Positions 30,287-39,678 of a DNA stretch of 64,000 nucleotides are shown here, piece after piece. How positions within the stretch are numbered: the first letter of the stretch is position 1; each line of letters starts with the position of its first letter. Below the pieces are notes generated by a model, which ran no database searches, was not told the DNA's origin, and saw only the letters and a list, made by a program, of their open reading frames with translations. The translations under genes were made by a program, and so were the position numbers. Origin of the DNA: Albugo candida. Lineage: Eukaryota > Oomycota > Peronosporomycetes > Albuginales > Albuginaceae. The stretch is from contig CAJNAR010000158.1 in NCBI GenBank assembly GCA_905220665.1, positions 372,001 through 436,000 on the forward strand. The letters are read 5' to 3'.

Positions 30287-32095
30287 ATGGTCAATTCTTT
30301 AATGCTGCAGAGTCCTGCAAATGTGCCTATGATTTTTCGACGACATGGAAGTACCACACCAAAGCCGTTATCTCACGTTTTGGGCTCAAAATCGACTCCA
30401 AATTCGTATTACGTTCACAGATTACGGGAAAGTGGAGAACATCAACTTTCTACACTTGATGTGCCTTCGATGCAACTCGCTACAAAATCTCGCAATTTGA
30501 GTGGAGTTTTACGCTTTGGGGCTTATTTTTTGGAAACAGTTCATGAGAGTAATATGGAGAATTATCGTGTGCGTGTATGCGAAATTCTGTTCTATTTGGA
30601 TGATCAAACAGTACAAATCTTGGAACCAAAAGTTGAGAATAGTGGATTGGTCCAAGGGAATTTTGTAAAACGTCATCAGATTCCTATACCAATTGGAGAC
30701 ACAGAGGCTGAACATGGTGTGTCCATTTTGACATTTCGCCATTTCATTGTAGGGAAAGAGATTACAATTTATGGCCGAAGATTCCGACTGATTTCAGCCG
30801 ATAGCTCCACACGCAAATTTCTGGAATCTCAAGGTATCGATGTCGCTCCAGACGACTCGGCTCCTCGGGATGCTTACACAGAAGCTCGTAAAGCTCATAT
30901 GGCTCGTGAAACAGGTCAAGATATGACAGCTAATTACGGGAAGCAACAGTATCCGATGAAAGAATATATGGAAGTCCGTTTAGGAAAATTTGCGCGTCCA
31001 AGCGAGCATTTACGTCAGTTCCTCGATCACGATCGTCACGTCTTGCGATTTTATGCACTGTGGGATGATTCTGATAAATTATACGGAAGAGAACATCGTT
31101 ATACGATACACTTTTTCCTCGCTGACAATACAATTGAGATTCTGGAGTCGTATGAGCGGAATTCAGGCTGTGATCCGTTCCCAAAACTATTGAATCGAAC
31201 CAAATTATCACGTGACTCAACAAAGCAATTGCCAAATATTTTATTGGAACAGCAAGTCAGCGAAATCACTGGGAAACACATTGATACATTGTACACGTGG
31301 CAGGATTTTGCAGTCGGGAAATATATCTCTGTGTACCAACGAGACATTCTCCTTCTCGACGCCGATGAGAACACTCGAAAATGGTATGCGGACAGAAATG
31401 AGCCATTAGATCCGGCGATCATCGTACCGGCATGCGAGACTCGGGAGTCAAAAGGCAAAATGGAGAAAAAATCAGCCGAGTCGAAATCTGCATATCGACG
31501 GAAATTCGATGCCAATAATGAAATAGTGCTTCGATTTCGCGCGCATTTGGCTACCACAAAACCCGAAGACATTGACCGACGATTTATCATTTCGCTTACT
31601 CTATCGGACGAAAGCATTTCGATTACTGAGCCAATACAACGGAACGCCGGCTTTGTCGGAGGAAAGTTTTTGGAACGAACAAAAGTGAAAGACGCGGACG
31701 ATTCGAATCGATTTTACGGCGCAGATGATTTTTATTTGGGTGCACGAATCAAAATTGTTGGGCAAATTTTCGTAATCGATGAAATGGACGATCATACTGC
31801 AAATTATATGGAAATTCATGCAAATTCACATTTTCCACAATCCGATGCCAATAGAATTGTTTCGAGACTGCAGGCTGAGGCGGATGCGGGTCGGTTATCA
31901 AGCGAGATCTCACGCTATTGCCAGGCTGTAGACAGCAGTAATCGGAAGGTGAATGCGGTGCACGGGCAGTCATTGCTTCAAGCTTTTGTGGAGAACGTCT
32001 CATTACACGAAACAACAACTTTAATTCGTGCTTTTGGCGATAAAGTATCGGGAACGATTGAAAGTGACAGACTGCTTGCTCTTCTTTCTCCATAA
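30287..32095 (+). CDS. EFHC-type axonemal protein with three DM10 domains, 602 aa
   Basis: EFHC1/2 (Rib72-type) proteins line the inner wall of doublet microtubules and are needed for motile cilia; here that means zoospore flagella. Three DM10 repeats are plain: about residues 65-185 (LRFGAYFLETVHE ... VGKEITIYGRRFRLI), 235-370 (LRFYALWDDSDKLYG ... VGKYISVYQRDILLL) and 405-520 (LRFRAHLATTKPED ... LGARIKIVGQIFVID). The C-terminal stretch is helical and EF-hand-like but short, so the protein resembles the Rib72/EFHC layout with a reduced tail. Intronless; start ATG at 30287. Its 3' end is 168 bp from that of the coiled-coil gene. Confidence 0.9.
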   Translation: MVNSLMLQSPANVPMIFRRHGSTTPKPLSHVLGSKSTPNSYYVHRLRESGEHQLSTLDVPSMQLATKSRNLSGVLRFGAYFLETVHESNMENYRVRVCEILFYLDDQTVQILEPKVENSGLVQGNFVKRHQIPIPIGDTEAEHGVSILTFRHFIVGKEITIYGRRFRLISADSSTRKFLESQGIDVAPDDSAPRDAYTEARKAHMARETGQDMTANYGKQQYPMKEYMEVRLGKFARPSEHLRQFLDHDRHVLRFYALWDDSDKLYGREHRYTIHFFLADNTIEILESYERNSGCDPFPKLLNRTKLSRDSTKQLPNILLEQQVSEITGKHIDTLYTWQDFAVGKYISVYQRDILLLDADENTRKWYADRNEPLDPAIIVPACETRESKGKMEKKSAESKSAYRRKFDANNEIVLRFRAHLATTKPEDIDRRFIISLTLSDESISITEPIQRNAGFVGGKFLERTKVKDADDSNRFYGADDFYLGARIKIVGQIFVIDEMDDHTANYMEIHANSHFPQSDANRIVSRLQAEADAGRLSSEISRYCQAVDSSNRKVNAVHGQSLLQAFVENVSLHETTTLIRAFGDKVSGTIESDRLLALLSP

Positions 32096-32263
32096 ATATA
32101 TCGGACGTTTTGTTTTTAGTAATTATTTTGTGGCGCATGGAAAATGCTGTCACAAAACAAAGGAACACTATAGAAAGAGTGTACAGAGCCACAGGTCAGA
32201 TAACTATTTCACTGAGGTGCATGCAGATACACAAGCAAACTTGGTGATACAAAAGCGCAAAGT

Positions 32264-33453
32264 TTACGCGAGGGAGTGACGGGTTCGTCTCTTGCCAAGT
32301 GTTTTCTGATCGTGAGGCAATGCAGTCATCCTATGCATATTTCCCTCCATCTGCTTCTGCTTCTGTTTCTCCTCTTCTTGCTTCTCGGCCAACGCCATCA
32401 GCTCATCGGCGATTGTTTTAAGCTCACGATTTTCTTGACGGAGTAATTTGTTCTCTTCCATCGCATGTTCCAACTCCATGCTCTGTTGCTTCAGTTGCGT
32501 TCTCAAATGGCTGTCTGCTTTCTCAAGTTGCTCATGCTTAGAACGAGCCACTGCTGTCTCCGTCTCAAGCATCTGGATCTTCTGTTTGATCGAATTTGTT
32601 TCGTCTTGAGCACATTGACATTGCTGTTCTAGTGTGGCACGTGCTTGTCCACACTGATCTAGTGCTTGACGGTATGTCTCGACTTGAGCTTGAAGTTCAT
32701 CTATGCGCAGGTGACATCGTTGAGCTTCTGCTGCAGAATTCGATTTTTCCGTCTCCAAATCGGCTTTCAGTGTGTCACAGGTTTGTATAAGCTCAGTTGT
32801 CCGCTGTCGAATGTGAACTTCCTCTCGACGGTCAGATAGGAGAATTGTGTGTGTGAGAACCTTCTCGTTACGATGGTATTCCTCAAGTTTCATCATGCTG
32901 GATTTGATCTTTTCCTCGGCGCTCATGAGCTTTCGCTTTTGTACCAAAAGCTCTTTGACCAAAGATTCTCGTGTGCTTTTCTCAACCTCCAGAGCTGCCT
33001 AAGCGCCACATTCTTCAGAAGTTGAATGTTTTCATGTCGAGTGCAGAAGCTACGTACCACAACTTTGACGAGCTCGAGGCGATCCTGCATTCCATTTAAA
33101 GAGCGCTCATGTAAATCTACGATTTTTGCATTACTTTTCTCTAAAATTTTATACTTTCCTTTCCAAATTTCATTTTCTTCTTTAAGAATCGATATCGCGT
33201 GCTCTAATTCGCAGACACGTCGCCTCAGACTATCACATTCACTCTCGAGATCGATTTGGCGCCTTGATTCTGATCGAGTTCCTTCTGTCCTTTGAACGCG
33301 TCCTTCTAGCTTGGTGTCGGGATCGTTTGAGCATTTTTGCATGGGCAAAGTGGAGACATCATTCTGACTATTGTGCGGCATGTTCAAAGGCTGTGAATTC
33401 GCTTCCGTGCTGGTTTTTTGTGATGAATTTGCATGCATTGAATCTTCACACAT
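32264..33453 (-). CDS. Long coiled-coil protein, 2 exons, 376 aa
   Basis: Exons 33058-33453 and 32264-32998 flank an intron opening with GTACGT and join in frame (1131 nt). After a low-complexity polar N-terminus the protein is almost entirely coiled coil (for example ECDSLRRRVCELEHAISILK, EQLEKADSHLRTQLKQQSME), ending in a basic tail (GKRRTRHSLA). No domain is recognised. Its position beside an axonemal EFHC gene suggests, weakly, a cytoskeletal or basal-body role. Without the intron the two halves look like a frameshift, but the splice signals resolve it. The start is the ATG at 33453 (MCEDSMHANS). Confidence 0.7.
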
Positions 33454-33626
33454 TTGATGGAAATCAACTATTTTTTATTACAAAAGCAGCCTTGAATTTA
33501 AGACTTATTTAGATGCATACACACGCACGAGTAAAATGCTTTGGCACAAACAAAGGCAAAACGATAAATCGCTATCGAAGATACAATTTCCATGACATAG
33601 TATCGATATCTACGAATAGATCAAAC

Positions 33627-34292
33627 TCAAGCTTCACACGCTACAATGGCTCGATTGTCATTGACTTCGAACGCTGTCGGGTCTTCAGCTTTCTCTTCCA
33701 AAAGCATATCAAATGATGCAGCTGATACATGGCGCTGCTCAATCTGACGTGCGTAGATATTATTGGACATGAATCTCCCGAGTGTGAGCGAAAACAGTTC
33801 TTTCCCACGCATGCACCCACTCCACCCGACTAATTCTTGTAAACAAACATTCAGGAAATTGTGTAATAACGCTGAACGAGTCGTAACATCCTGTCGACTG
33901 GGGACGAAAAATGTACGACGAGGAAATTCCAAGCTTTCAAGTTTTGATCGAATACTCTGGCATTCCGTACACTTTTTTCCAATCGACTGTGATTCGTATC
34001 TGGATGATGACAAGCAAATTCTCATCGTCTTGAGCAGCCGCTTTCGTAACATATGGAAGCTCCGATAACGTTCCACACATCGAACGTGAAGCGCCAATTG
34101 CGGGCACTGTATCACCATCGCATACCGAATGTGTTTCTCGGTCGTTGGGCTCTTTACGAATAAAATGCCATCGAATTGAACCACTTCAGTCGTCAGCTGT
34201 GCATCATTACTCGTGCTCACCTCTTCTTCCTTTTCAAATTCCGTTCTTATGAGCTCTTTATTGATTGGTTTATCTTCCTCTATTAAATCCAT
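33627..34292 (-). CDS. PX-like domain protein, 221 aa
   Basis: Single-exon frame with a start ATG at 34292. The middle looks like a phox-homology (PX) domain: a beta region, ERYRSFHMLRKRLLKT matching the RYSxFxxLxxxL helix, a Cys pair (CTECQS), then FPRRTFFV and TRSALLHNFLNVCLQ in place of the usual proline-containing loop and C-terminal helices. PX domains bind phosphoinositides such as PI3P on endosomes. The flanks are acidic and polar without other recognisable domains. The match is by pattern and the loop is not canonical, so lipid binding is inferred. Confidence 0.5.
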   Translation of the reverse strand: MDLIEEDKPINKELIRTEFEKEEEVSTSNDAQLTTEVVQFDGILFVKSPTTEKHIRYAMVIQCPQLALHVRCVERYRSFHMLRKRLLKTMRICLSSSRYESQSIGKKCTECQSIRSKLESLEFPRRTFFVPSRQDVTTRSALLHNFLNVCLQELVGWSGCMRGKELFSLTLGRFMSNNIYARQIEQRHVSAASFDMLLEEKAEDPTAFEVNDNRAIVACEA

Positions 34293-34606
34293 CGGAAGCC
34301 GTTGAATTGTGTGTAATCAATTTATTTAGTTTGTATAAGTCGATTATGATGCAAGTTCTTTAAGCTCCATAGAGCACAGGTACGAAGTAGAAAGAATAAA
34401 GAGAAAATACATTTGACTCTAATCTGATTCTAGTAACTCTTGTATCCGTCTACGGTCACAAATAGGGGCGTCTATTATGTGATATGAGGTGCTATCTCAC
34501 AAGCCGATGAGAAGAAGCACATGCGATAACAAATTATGCTTTGGCGAATTTTGTGTACGACCACGTCATCGGTTAATTTCAGCCAATCATTCGCTACAAT
34601 AAAATC
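34293..34606. other. Intergenic, 314 bp
   Basis: Divergent promoter region shared by the PX-like gene and the aldehyde dehydrogenase gene. No coding feature. Confidence 0.4.
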
Positions 34607-36085
34607 ATGAATCTCCGCCGCGTTCGATCCTTTATCAATGGAGAATACGTCGACACAAGTCTTTCAAAACTAAGCCCCGTCAGACTCCTAAATCCTGCTA
34701 CAGCCATTCCTGTGACAGAGTACACCCCTGCCGATAGCACAACCGTGCAAAACGCCATTCAAAGCGCCAAAAAAGCGCAAGCGGAATGGAAAAGTAAGGC
34801 CCCAGCGGAGCGCGGCCTTATTCTTCGCAAAGCAGCAGAATTGCTCACTGAGCGGAATGACGAACTCGCTCTATTGGAAACCATTGACACTGGCCGCCCA
34901 ATTGCTGAAACCAGTATTGAAGACATACAAAGCGCCAGCGATTGTCTTCATTATTACGGGGGAATCTGTCCTTCGATTGGCGGCCAGATGGTCCAAGTTC
35001 CCAATCAGAGTTGGGGATACACGCGTCGAGAACCGCTTGGGCTTACCGTCGGTATAGGAGCATGGAACTATCCGTTGCAGAGTGCAGTATGGAAGTCGGC
35101 TCCAGCGTTAGCCTTTGGCAATTCGATGGTATTCAAACCTTCCGAAGAAACTCCATTAACAGCATTAGAGCTCGCTAGGATTTACATCGCCGCCGGTGTA
35201 CCCAACGGAGTTTTCAATGTTGTTCTCGGCGATGGCCAAGTTGGTGAGATGCTCGCTTCCGATCCCAATGTGGCCAAAGTATCGTTCACCGGATCCATGC
35301 AAACAGGAACCAAAGTGTATCAAACAGCGGCAAAGAGCTTAAAAAAGGTCACAATGGAATTGGGTGGGAAATCTCCGTTATTAATATTCGCGGATGCTGA
35401 TTTGGAAGAAGCCGTATCAGTTGCTATGATGGCCAATTGGTACTCGAGCGGTCAAGTTTGTTCCCATGGAACTCGCGTGTTTGTGCATGAATCCATACTC
35501 CAGTCGTTTGTATCTCGACTACATGAGCGAACTCTCAAACTTCGCATTGGGAATCCGCTTGATCCACTCACAGACATTGGACCGATGATCCATAAAGCTC
35601 ATATGGAAAAAGTGCTCGGGTACGTGGCTCAAGGGCTGAAGGAAGGGGCCACGCTACTTTCTCACGGAGGAGTTCGTTTCACTCCATCAAATGAATTCGA
35701 AAATGGTTTCTTCCTCACGCCGGCGATTTTCGTCGATTGTAAAGACGAAATGACAATTGTGAAAGACGAGATCTTTGGGATGGTGATGACGATATTGCCA
35801 TTTAAAGAGGAAGAGGAAGTTGTCTCACGAGCGAATAATACTCCATACGGTCTCTCTGCTGGCATTTTCACAAACGATATAAAACGAGCGCATCGAGTGG
35901 CAGCTAATATAGAAGCCGGGACAATCTGGATCAATAATTATAACTTGACGCCCGTCGAGTTACCTTGGGGCGGGTATAAGCAATCCGGTTTGGGTCGTGA
36001 AAACGGACTTGACGGAGTGCATTCTTGGACGCAAGTCAAGTCGGTGTATGTCGAAATGAACAAAGTCGATTGCCCGTACCAATGA
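34607..36085 (+). CDS. Betaine-aldehyde-dehydrogenase-like NAD(P)+ aldehyde dehydrogenase, 492 aa
   Basis: Oxidises aldehydes to acids with NAD(P)+; the closest group by eye is bacterial-type betaine aldehyde dehydrogenase, which makes the osmoprotectant glycine betaine. Visible motifs: GIGAWNYPLQSAVWKSAPAL, FTGSMQTGTKVY, the catalytic general base E251 in MELGGKSPL, the nucleophile C285 in SSGQVCSHGTR, EIFGMVMTI, and the C-terminal SWTQVKSVYVEMNKVDCPYQ typical of BetB/ALDH9-like enzymes. The length is full for the family. Intronless and without a targeting sequence, so probably cytosolic. Substrate specificity is inferred from the overall pattern only. Tail-to-tail with the ABC ATPase gene, 17 bp apart. 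Confidence 0.87.
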   Translation: MNLRRVRSFINGEYVDTSLSKLSPVRLLNPATAIPVTEYTPADSTTVQNAIQSAKKAQAEWKSKAPAERGLILRKAAELLTERNDELALLETIDTGRPIAETSIEDIQSASDCLHYYGGICPSIGGQMVQVPNQSWGYTRREPLGLTVGIGAWNYPLQSAVWKSAPALAFGNSMVFKPSEETPLTALELARIYIAAGVPNGVFNVVLGDGQVGEMLASDPNVAKVSFTGSMQTGTKVYQTAAKSLKKVTMELGGKSPLLIFADADLEEAVSVAMMANWYSSGQVCSHGTRVFVHESILQSFVSRLHERTLKLRIGNPLDPLTDIGPMIHKAHMEKVLGYVAQGLKEGATLLSHGGVRFTPSNEFENGFFLTPAIFVDCKDEMTIVKDEIFGMVMTILPFKEEEEVVSRANNTPYGLSAGIFTNDIKRAHRVAANIEAGTIWINNYNLTPVELPWGGYKQSGLGRENGLDGVHSWTQVKSVYVEMNKVDCPYQ

Positions 36086-36102
36086 GAATGTCAGCCAAGC
36101 GC

Positions 36103-37704
36103 TTATTTTCCTGCAGCCACTAATTTCTTGTTTTGAATGCGATACACGTGATTCTGGAAACAGGCTGTAATCTCGTCTTTTCGATGTGTGATCATGATCA
36201 GATGAACAACGGTCTCCTTTGGAACGATTCGACTCATTCTGTCAATGATACGGAGAACGTGCTTCTGATTAAAATCGTCTAAACCGTGTGTGATCTCATC
36301 GAGAATTAGAATTTGAGGAGCAGCTGCCAAAGCTTGTGCTATCATCACCAATTTCTGTTCCCCATGAGATAAGGTTTGGAATTGACGACCGAGAATCACT
36401 TGTGAGATTCCCAGCAGATCAGCTGCGATATTTGCGTGTTCTTGTGATATAGCGTCACCGAGAATCAGATCCTTGGATGACTGGTTGCTTTCTGTACGAA
36501 GCGCTTTCTCCAATAACGCAATGTGCATATCAGTTGATATCGCACGGATCTTCTTGTCTTCCCCCGTCGGAATACTGACACAAAGCTTTCCATCGTGGAT
36601 TTTCTGCCGTAGCGAATCGGAGAGCATCAGTCGGGTCAATGAGCTTTTTCCGGATCCATTTGGTCCTAACAGCACCCAGTGTTCTCGGGGACGTCGCTGA
36701 AACGTGACATTCTTTAGCAAGAAATCCTTGTTTCGATACGCAAACGACACGTTCTCCAATGTGATGATGGGCTCATTACTAGCGAGAACGCTTTGTTCCT
36801 TGTACAGGAAAGCCAACGCTCTCTGAATTTCGTCCTCAGAACGTTGGAAAAAATGCCTTAAAGCCACATTTTCTTTCCACATAAATGCTTTCACCCAATC
36901 CAAAAGAGCCTTTTTGCCGGCTGGAGTCCGATCGCTTGGGATCACTTGCAAATATGGATGGTTTTCACCATTGATTCGACCGGACTGCTGCTTCCCAATC
37001 ACGATTGCGTGCGTGATAATGTCGATAGGAATGTACTCGAGACAGCTCACAATCACAACGATCTGAGTTTTGTAAGCAGAAGCTTTATTTTTCCCACCCG
37101 TGTCGACCAAAAGTTTGGAGAATCCCCGAGTGAGCTGCGTCATCATCCATTCCACTTGCTTCTTTCCATTCTCATCCAATCCGTCAAAAGGCTGATCCAG
37201 AAATATGACATCCGGACGTGGCACTTGAATTAAAAGTCTCGCCAGCATCAGCTTTCTTATCTCTCCAGTGGATAAATGCTTCACTTTCGCACTCCATAAT
37301 CCATACAGTCCAAAACGAACGATCAAATCTTTTGCATCCGGGGAGGAAACACCGCCGAGCACATTCGATACAAACTCTTGGCGATATCTCTTCACAAATA
37401 ATAGCTGCTCTGTAATATTGTGCATTCCAACGCATACTTTCTTCGCTTGCTTGAATCTCTCCATTCTGCTTCCAGAGACCGTATCGTCCACAATACGCGT
37501 AATTAGTTGTGTTTTCCCGCACCCATTCAGTCCAATAAAGCAGTGCGTGTCGGCTGCATACAACGCGTATGGCGGAGATGATAGTTCCACGCGCGCGATT
37601 GGGACTTTTTCGGCATGTACGTTCTTGTTGGAGCGCTGGAAATAGCGAAATCTAATCCGTTTAGCGTGTGAGTGGAACTTTAGCACTGGAAATTGAGATA
37701 ACAT
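36103..37704 (-). CDS. Twin ABC ATPase resembling bacterial ModF, 533 aa
   Basis: Two ABC nucleotide-binding domains and no membrane segments. First domain: Walker A GLNGCGKT (58-65), signature LSTGE (144-148), Walker B followed by Gln (IFLDQPFDGLD). Second domain: GPNGSGKS, signature LSHGE, and LILDEITHGLD with the normal Glu, then an H-loop (MITHRKDE). The twin layout and DGLD/HGLD endings resemble the bacterial ModF family, whose role is not well defined; the short N-terminal extension could be a mitochondrial presequence. The Glu-to-Gln change beside the first Walker B suggests one hydrolytically weak site. Intronless. Alternatives: another soluble ABC class such as ABCF, but the linker and motifs fit ModF better. 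Confidence 0.78.
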   Translation of the reverse strand: MLSQFPVLKFHSHAKRIRFRYFQRSNKNVHAEKVPIARVELSSPPYALYAADTHCFIGLNGCGKTQLITRIVDDTVSGSRMERFKQAKKVCVGMHNITEQLLFVKRYRQEFVSNVLGGVSSPDAKDLIVRFGLYGLWSAKVKHLSTGEIRKLMLARLLIQVPRPDVIFLDQPFDGLDENGKKQVEWMMTQLTRGFSKLLVDTGGKNKASAYKTQIVVIVSCLEYIPIDIITHAIVIGKQQSGRINGENHPYLQVIPSDRTPAGKKALLDWVKAFMWKENVALRHFFQRSEDEIQRALAFLYKEQSVLASNEPIITLENVSFAYRNKDFLLKNVTFQRRPREHWVLLGPNGSGKSSLTRLMLSDSLRQKIHDGKLCVSIPTGEDKKIRAISTDMHIALLEKALRTESNQSSKDLILGDAISQEHANIAADLLGISQVILGRQFQTLSHGEQKLVMIAQALAAAPQILILDEITHGLDDFNQKHVLRIIDRMSRIVPKETVVHLIMITHRKDEITACFQNHVYRIQNKKLVAAGK

Positions 37705-37814
37705 TTACGCTTCGATTTCGCTTACCGTGAGAATGTGATTGGATATAATATAGCCTTCATTAAATGTGATTGACTATAATAACGCTTCTATGATTCCGAT
37801 TGGCTTTAAATAGC

Positions 37815-39584
37815 TCAGCGTCGGAATCGTTTTGGAGGCGATGTCGGAGCGTCGTGTGGCGCGCGTTTGGATCGATTCGAACGTATTTCATTGTCATTTG
37901 GACGTCTTCTCGTACTTTTATGATCAGAGTGCGTCGACATATTACGACTGTGATACATTTTCGTCTTTTTTTCGGCCGGAAAATCTTCTTCGGTCGCTCT
38001 TCGCAATAAGACACGCCATTTCGTATCGCTTTGATGATTCGACATGGCGATGCCAAATCGCCATTTTGAGCGCACAAAGCCATTGACGTCCGATTCACTG
38101 TCTTTGGGTCGCTCTGTGACGTCTGTCATCTCGACATCTTGTGCCTCAGTATCACGTGAATCGCTATTTTGCTGAGAAGCGGATAATTGGTCTTCTGTTA
38201 TCTCGCGACCGAGCGCAATAAGCGCGCGTTTGGCTGTAAAAGTATCTTGAAACACGACTGTGCAGGAGCTGTCATTGATCCATTCCACATATGAGGGACC
38301 GTAGCCTGTGAAATAGCTCAACACATCTTTGGATCGTACTTGTTGAAATCGCTCATCAAGTGAATACACATGAATACCATCGTCACGGAATAATTTCTCT
38401 TTCAAGACTTTCTCACTGATGTCACGACGTTCGGACGCTACCTTTTGAGAGGCGGCATGCAGACTCTTAGTTTCTTTGTCATTTTCCAAATGTGTGAGAC
38501 CAAACTTTTCCGCACGAGCCGCCAGCCGTTCTTTCTGATCGGTTTCTTCTTGCCATTCTTCTTGTGTCATTCCTTTGGAGATCGCACGAACGGAATCTGT
38601 GGAGAATTCTACTGCAAATGCCGGTGTTCCAAATCGTTTCATTCGTTCTGTACGTTTGTTGAGCTCGTCTTGGCTACAAAGGTCGAATCCTGTGGCAAAG
38701 CCCGAGTCTATGGCAACTGCTCCACTTCGTTGCCACTTGCGAATGTCTTTGGGATCCAAAAAATCCTTCAGATTCGGAGCTTTGTATGTGGCTCCAAAAC
38801 GCTCTGCACGCTTCCGTGCGACTTCCACAGCCTCCTCATAAGCTTTCTTCTGTGATTCTGTCAGCAAGTCTTCCTCACCAAGCGGATCAGATCGAATAAT
38901 TGTACGTATTTCCATGCTATCGATCTCAATGCTGGTATCATACGCGTCACAGAGCTCGACAATTCGACACGACGCTGGTACATCCCAAGTTGCAAATGAA
39001 ATGTACGCAAGCGGGGCATCCAAAGTGTCATCAACAAACGCTTTTGCGATAGGATCGACTCCAAATTTTTTCCCAATTCCAAGTATAAATGTGTTCCTCA
39101 TCCAAACGATCCAATACGGAACAAACACAGTTTCCGAGCATGTTCGACCGGTGAATCGATTCGAGAGCTCTTCTTCTTTGACTTTTGCCTTTCGCGTTTG
39201 ATTCGTCGTATTCCTTCGCCAGACGACTTCTGTATTCCCACTAGAGCCAATTCCGACTTCGAACAGCCATTCTATCGACCTCTTCTTTTCTTTCCCAAAT
39301 GATTTCTGGTCTTTTTCATTCATTATTGAAGCATTGTTTACGTCGATTTCATTCTGTACAGTCGATGACGGAAGCGGACTTGATTGGGAAGCCATATCAG
39401 CCGCAAAACCAATGCGTAAATCCCCTCGGCATTTTGCTTCAAACTTGCAGAATATCCCTTTTTCCGCTTTATCGGATCTCCCTGACGCGTCTGAATCCTT
39501 ATGGTACTCGTGTATGTTCATCCACTGCTCGTAGCGACCGCGCGTTGCGCGGACGTGCATTTCATTCCCATTAGCTTTCGTCAT
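37815..39584 (-). CDS. Methyltransf_FA-domain protein fused to an NCBP3-like C-terminus, 589 aa
   Basis: Starts at the ATG 39582-39584 (MTKANGNEMH); the GTG two codons upstream is not a start. About residues 45-220 match the 'farnesoic acid O-methyltransferase' (Methyltransf_FA) beta-sandwich: FCKFEAKCRGDLRIGFAADM, WLFEVGIGSSGNTEVVWRR, PYWIVWMRNTFILGIGKK. Then come three RAERFG/RMKRFG/RAEKFG motifs like those of the Tho1/SARNP mRNA-export proteins, and an RRM-like fold as in nuclear cap-binding subunit 3 (GIHVYSLDERF, DVLSYFTGYGPSYVEWIND, SSCTVVFQDTFTAKRAL) with VLLRRATEEDF downstream. The tail is rich in Arg and Ser. Together this points to nuclear mRNA processing or export. Intronless. Confidence 0.68.
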   Translation of the reverse strand: MTKANGNEMHVRATRGRYEQWMNIHEYHKDSDASGRSDKAEKGIFCKFEAKCRGDLRIGFAADMASQSSPLPSSTVQNEIDVNNASIMNEKDQKSFGKEKKRSIEWLFEVGIGSSGNTEVVWRRNTTNQTRKAKVKEEELSNRFTGRTCSETVFVPYWIVWMRNTFILGIGKKFGVDPIAKAFVDDTLDAPLAYISFATWDVPASCRIVELCDAYDTSIEIDSMEIRTIIRSDPLGEEDLLTESQKKAYEEAVEVARKRAERFGATYKAPNLKDFLDPKDIRKWQRSGAVAIDSGFATGFDLCSQDELNKRTERMKRFGTPAFAVEFSTDSVRAISKGMTQEEWQEETDQKERLAARAEKFGLTHLENDKETKSLHAASQKVASERRDISEKVLKEKLFRDDGIHVYSLDERFQQVRSKDVLSYFTGYGPSYVEWINDSSCTVVFQDTFTAKRALIALGREITEDQLSASQQNSDSRDTEAQDVEMTDVTERPKDSESDVNGFVRSKWRFGIAMSNHQSDTKWRVLLRRATEEDFPAEKKTKMYHSRNMSTHSDHKSTRRRPNDNEIRSNRSKRAPHDAPTSPPKRFRR

Positions 39585-39678
39585 GGACACGCGGATATTC
39601 TCGTAATTTCCTATTTTATCACAATGGAATCTGTAATATATTCTGCTACTTATAATCAGTGCGTCTCAGACTCAGACC

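Noticed and set aside
34607..36085. The aldehyde dehydrogenase as the functional replacement of the ALDH12 relic
   Set aside because: Its motifs are betaine-aldehyde-type, not P5C-dehydrogenase-type, so it is not the intact counterpart.
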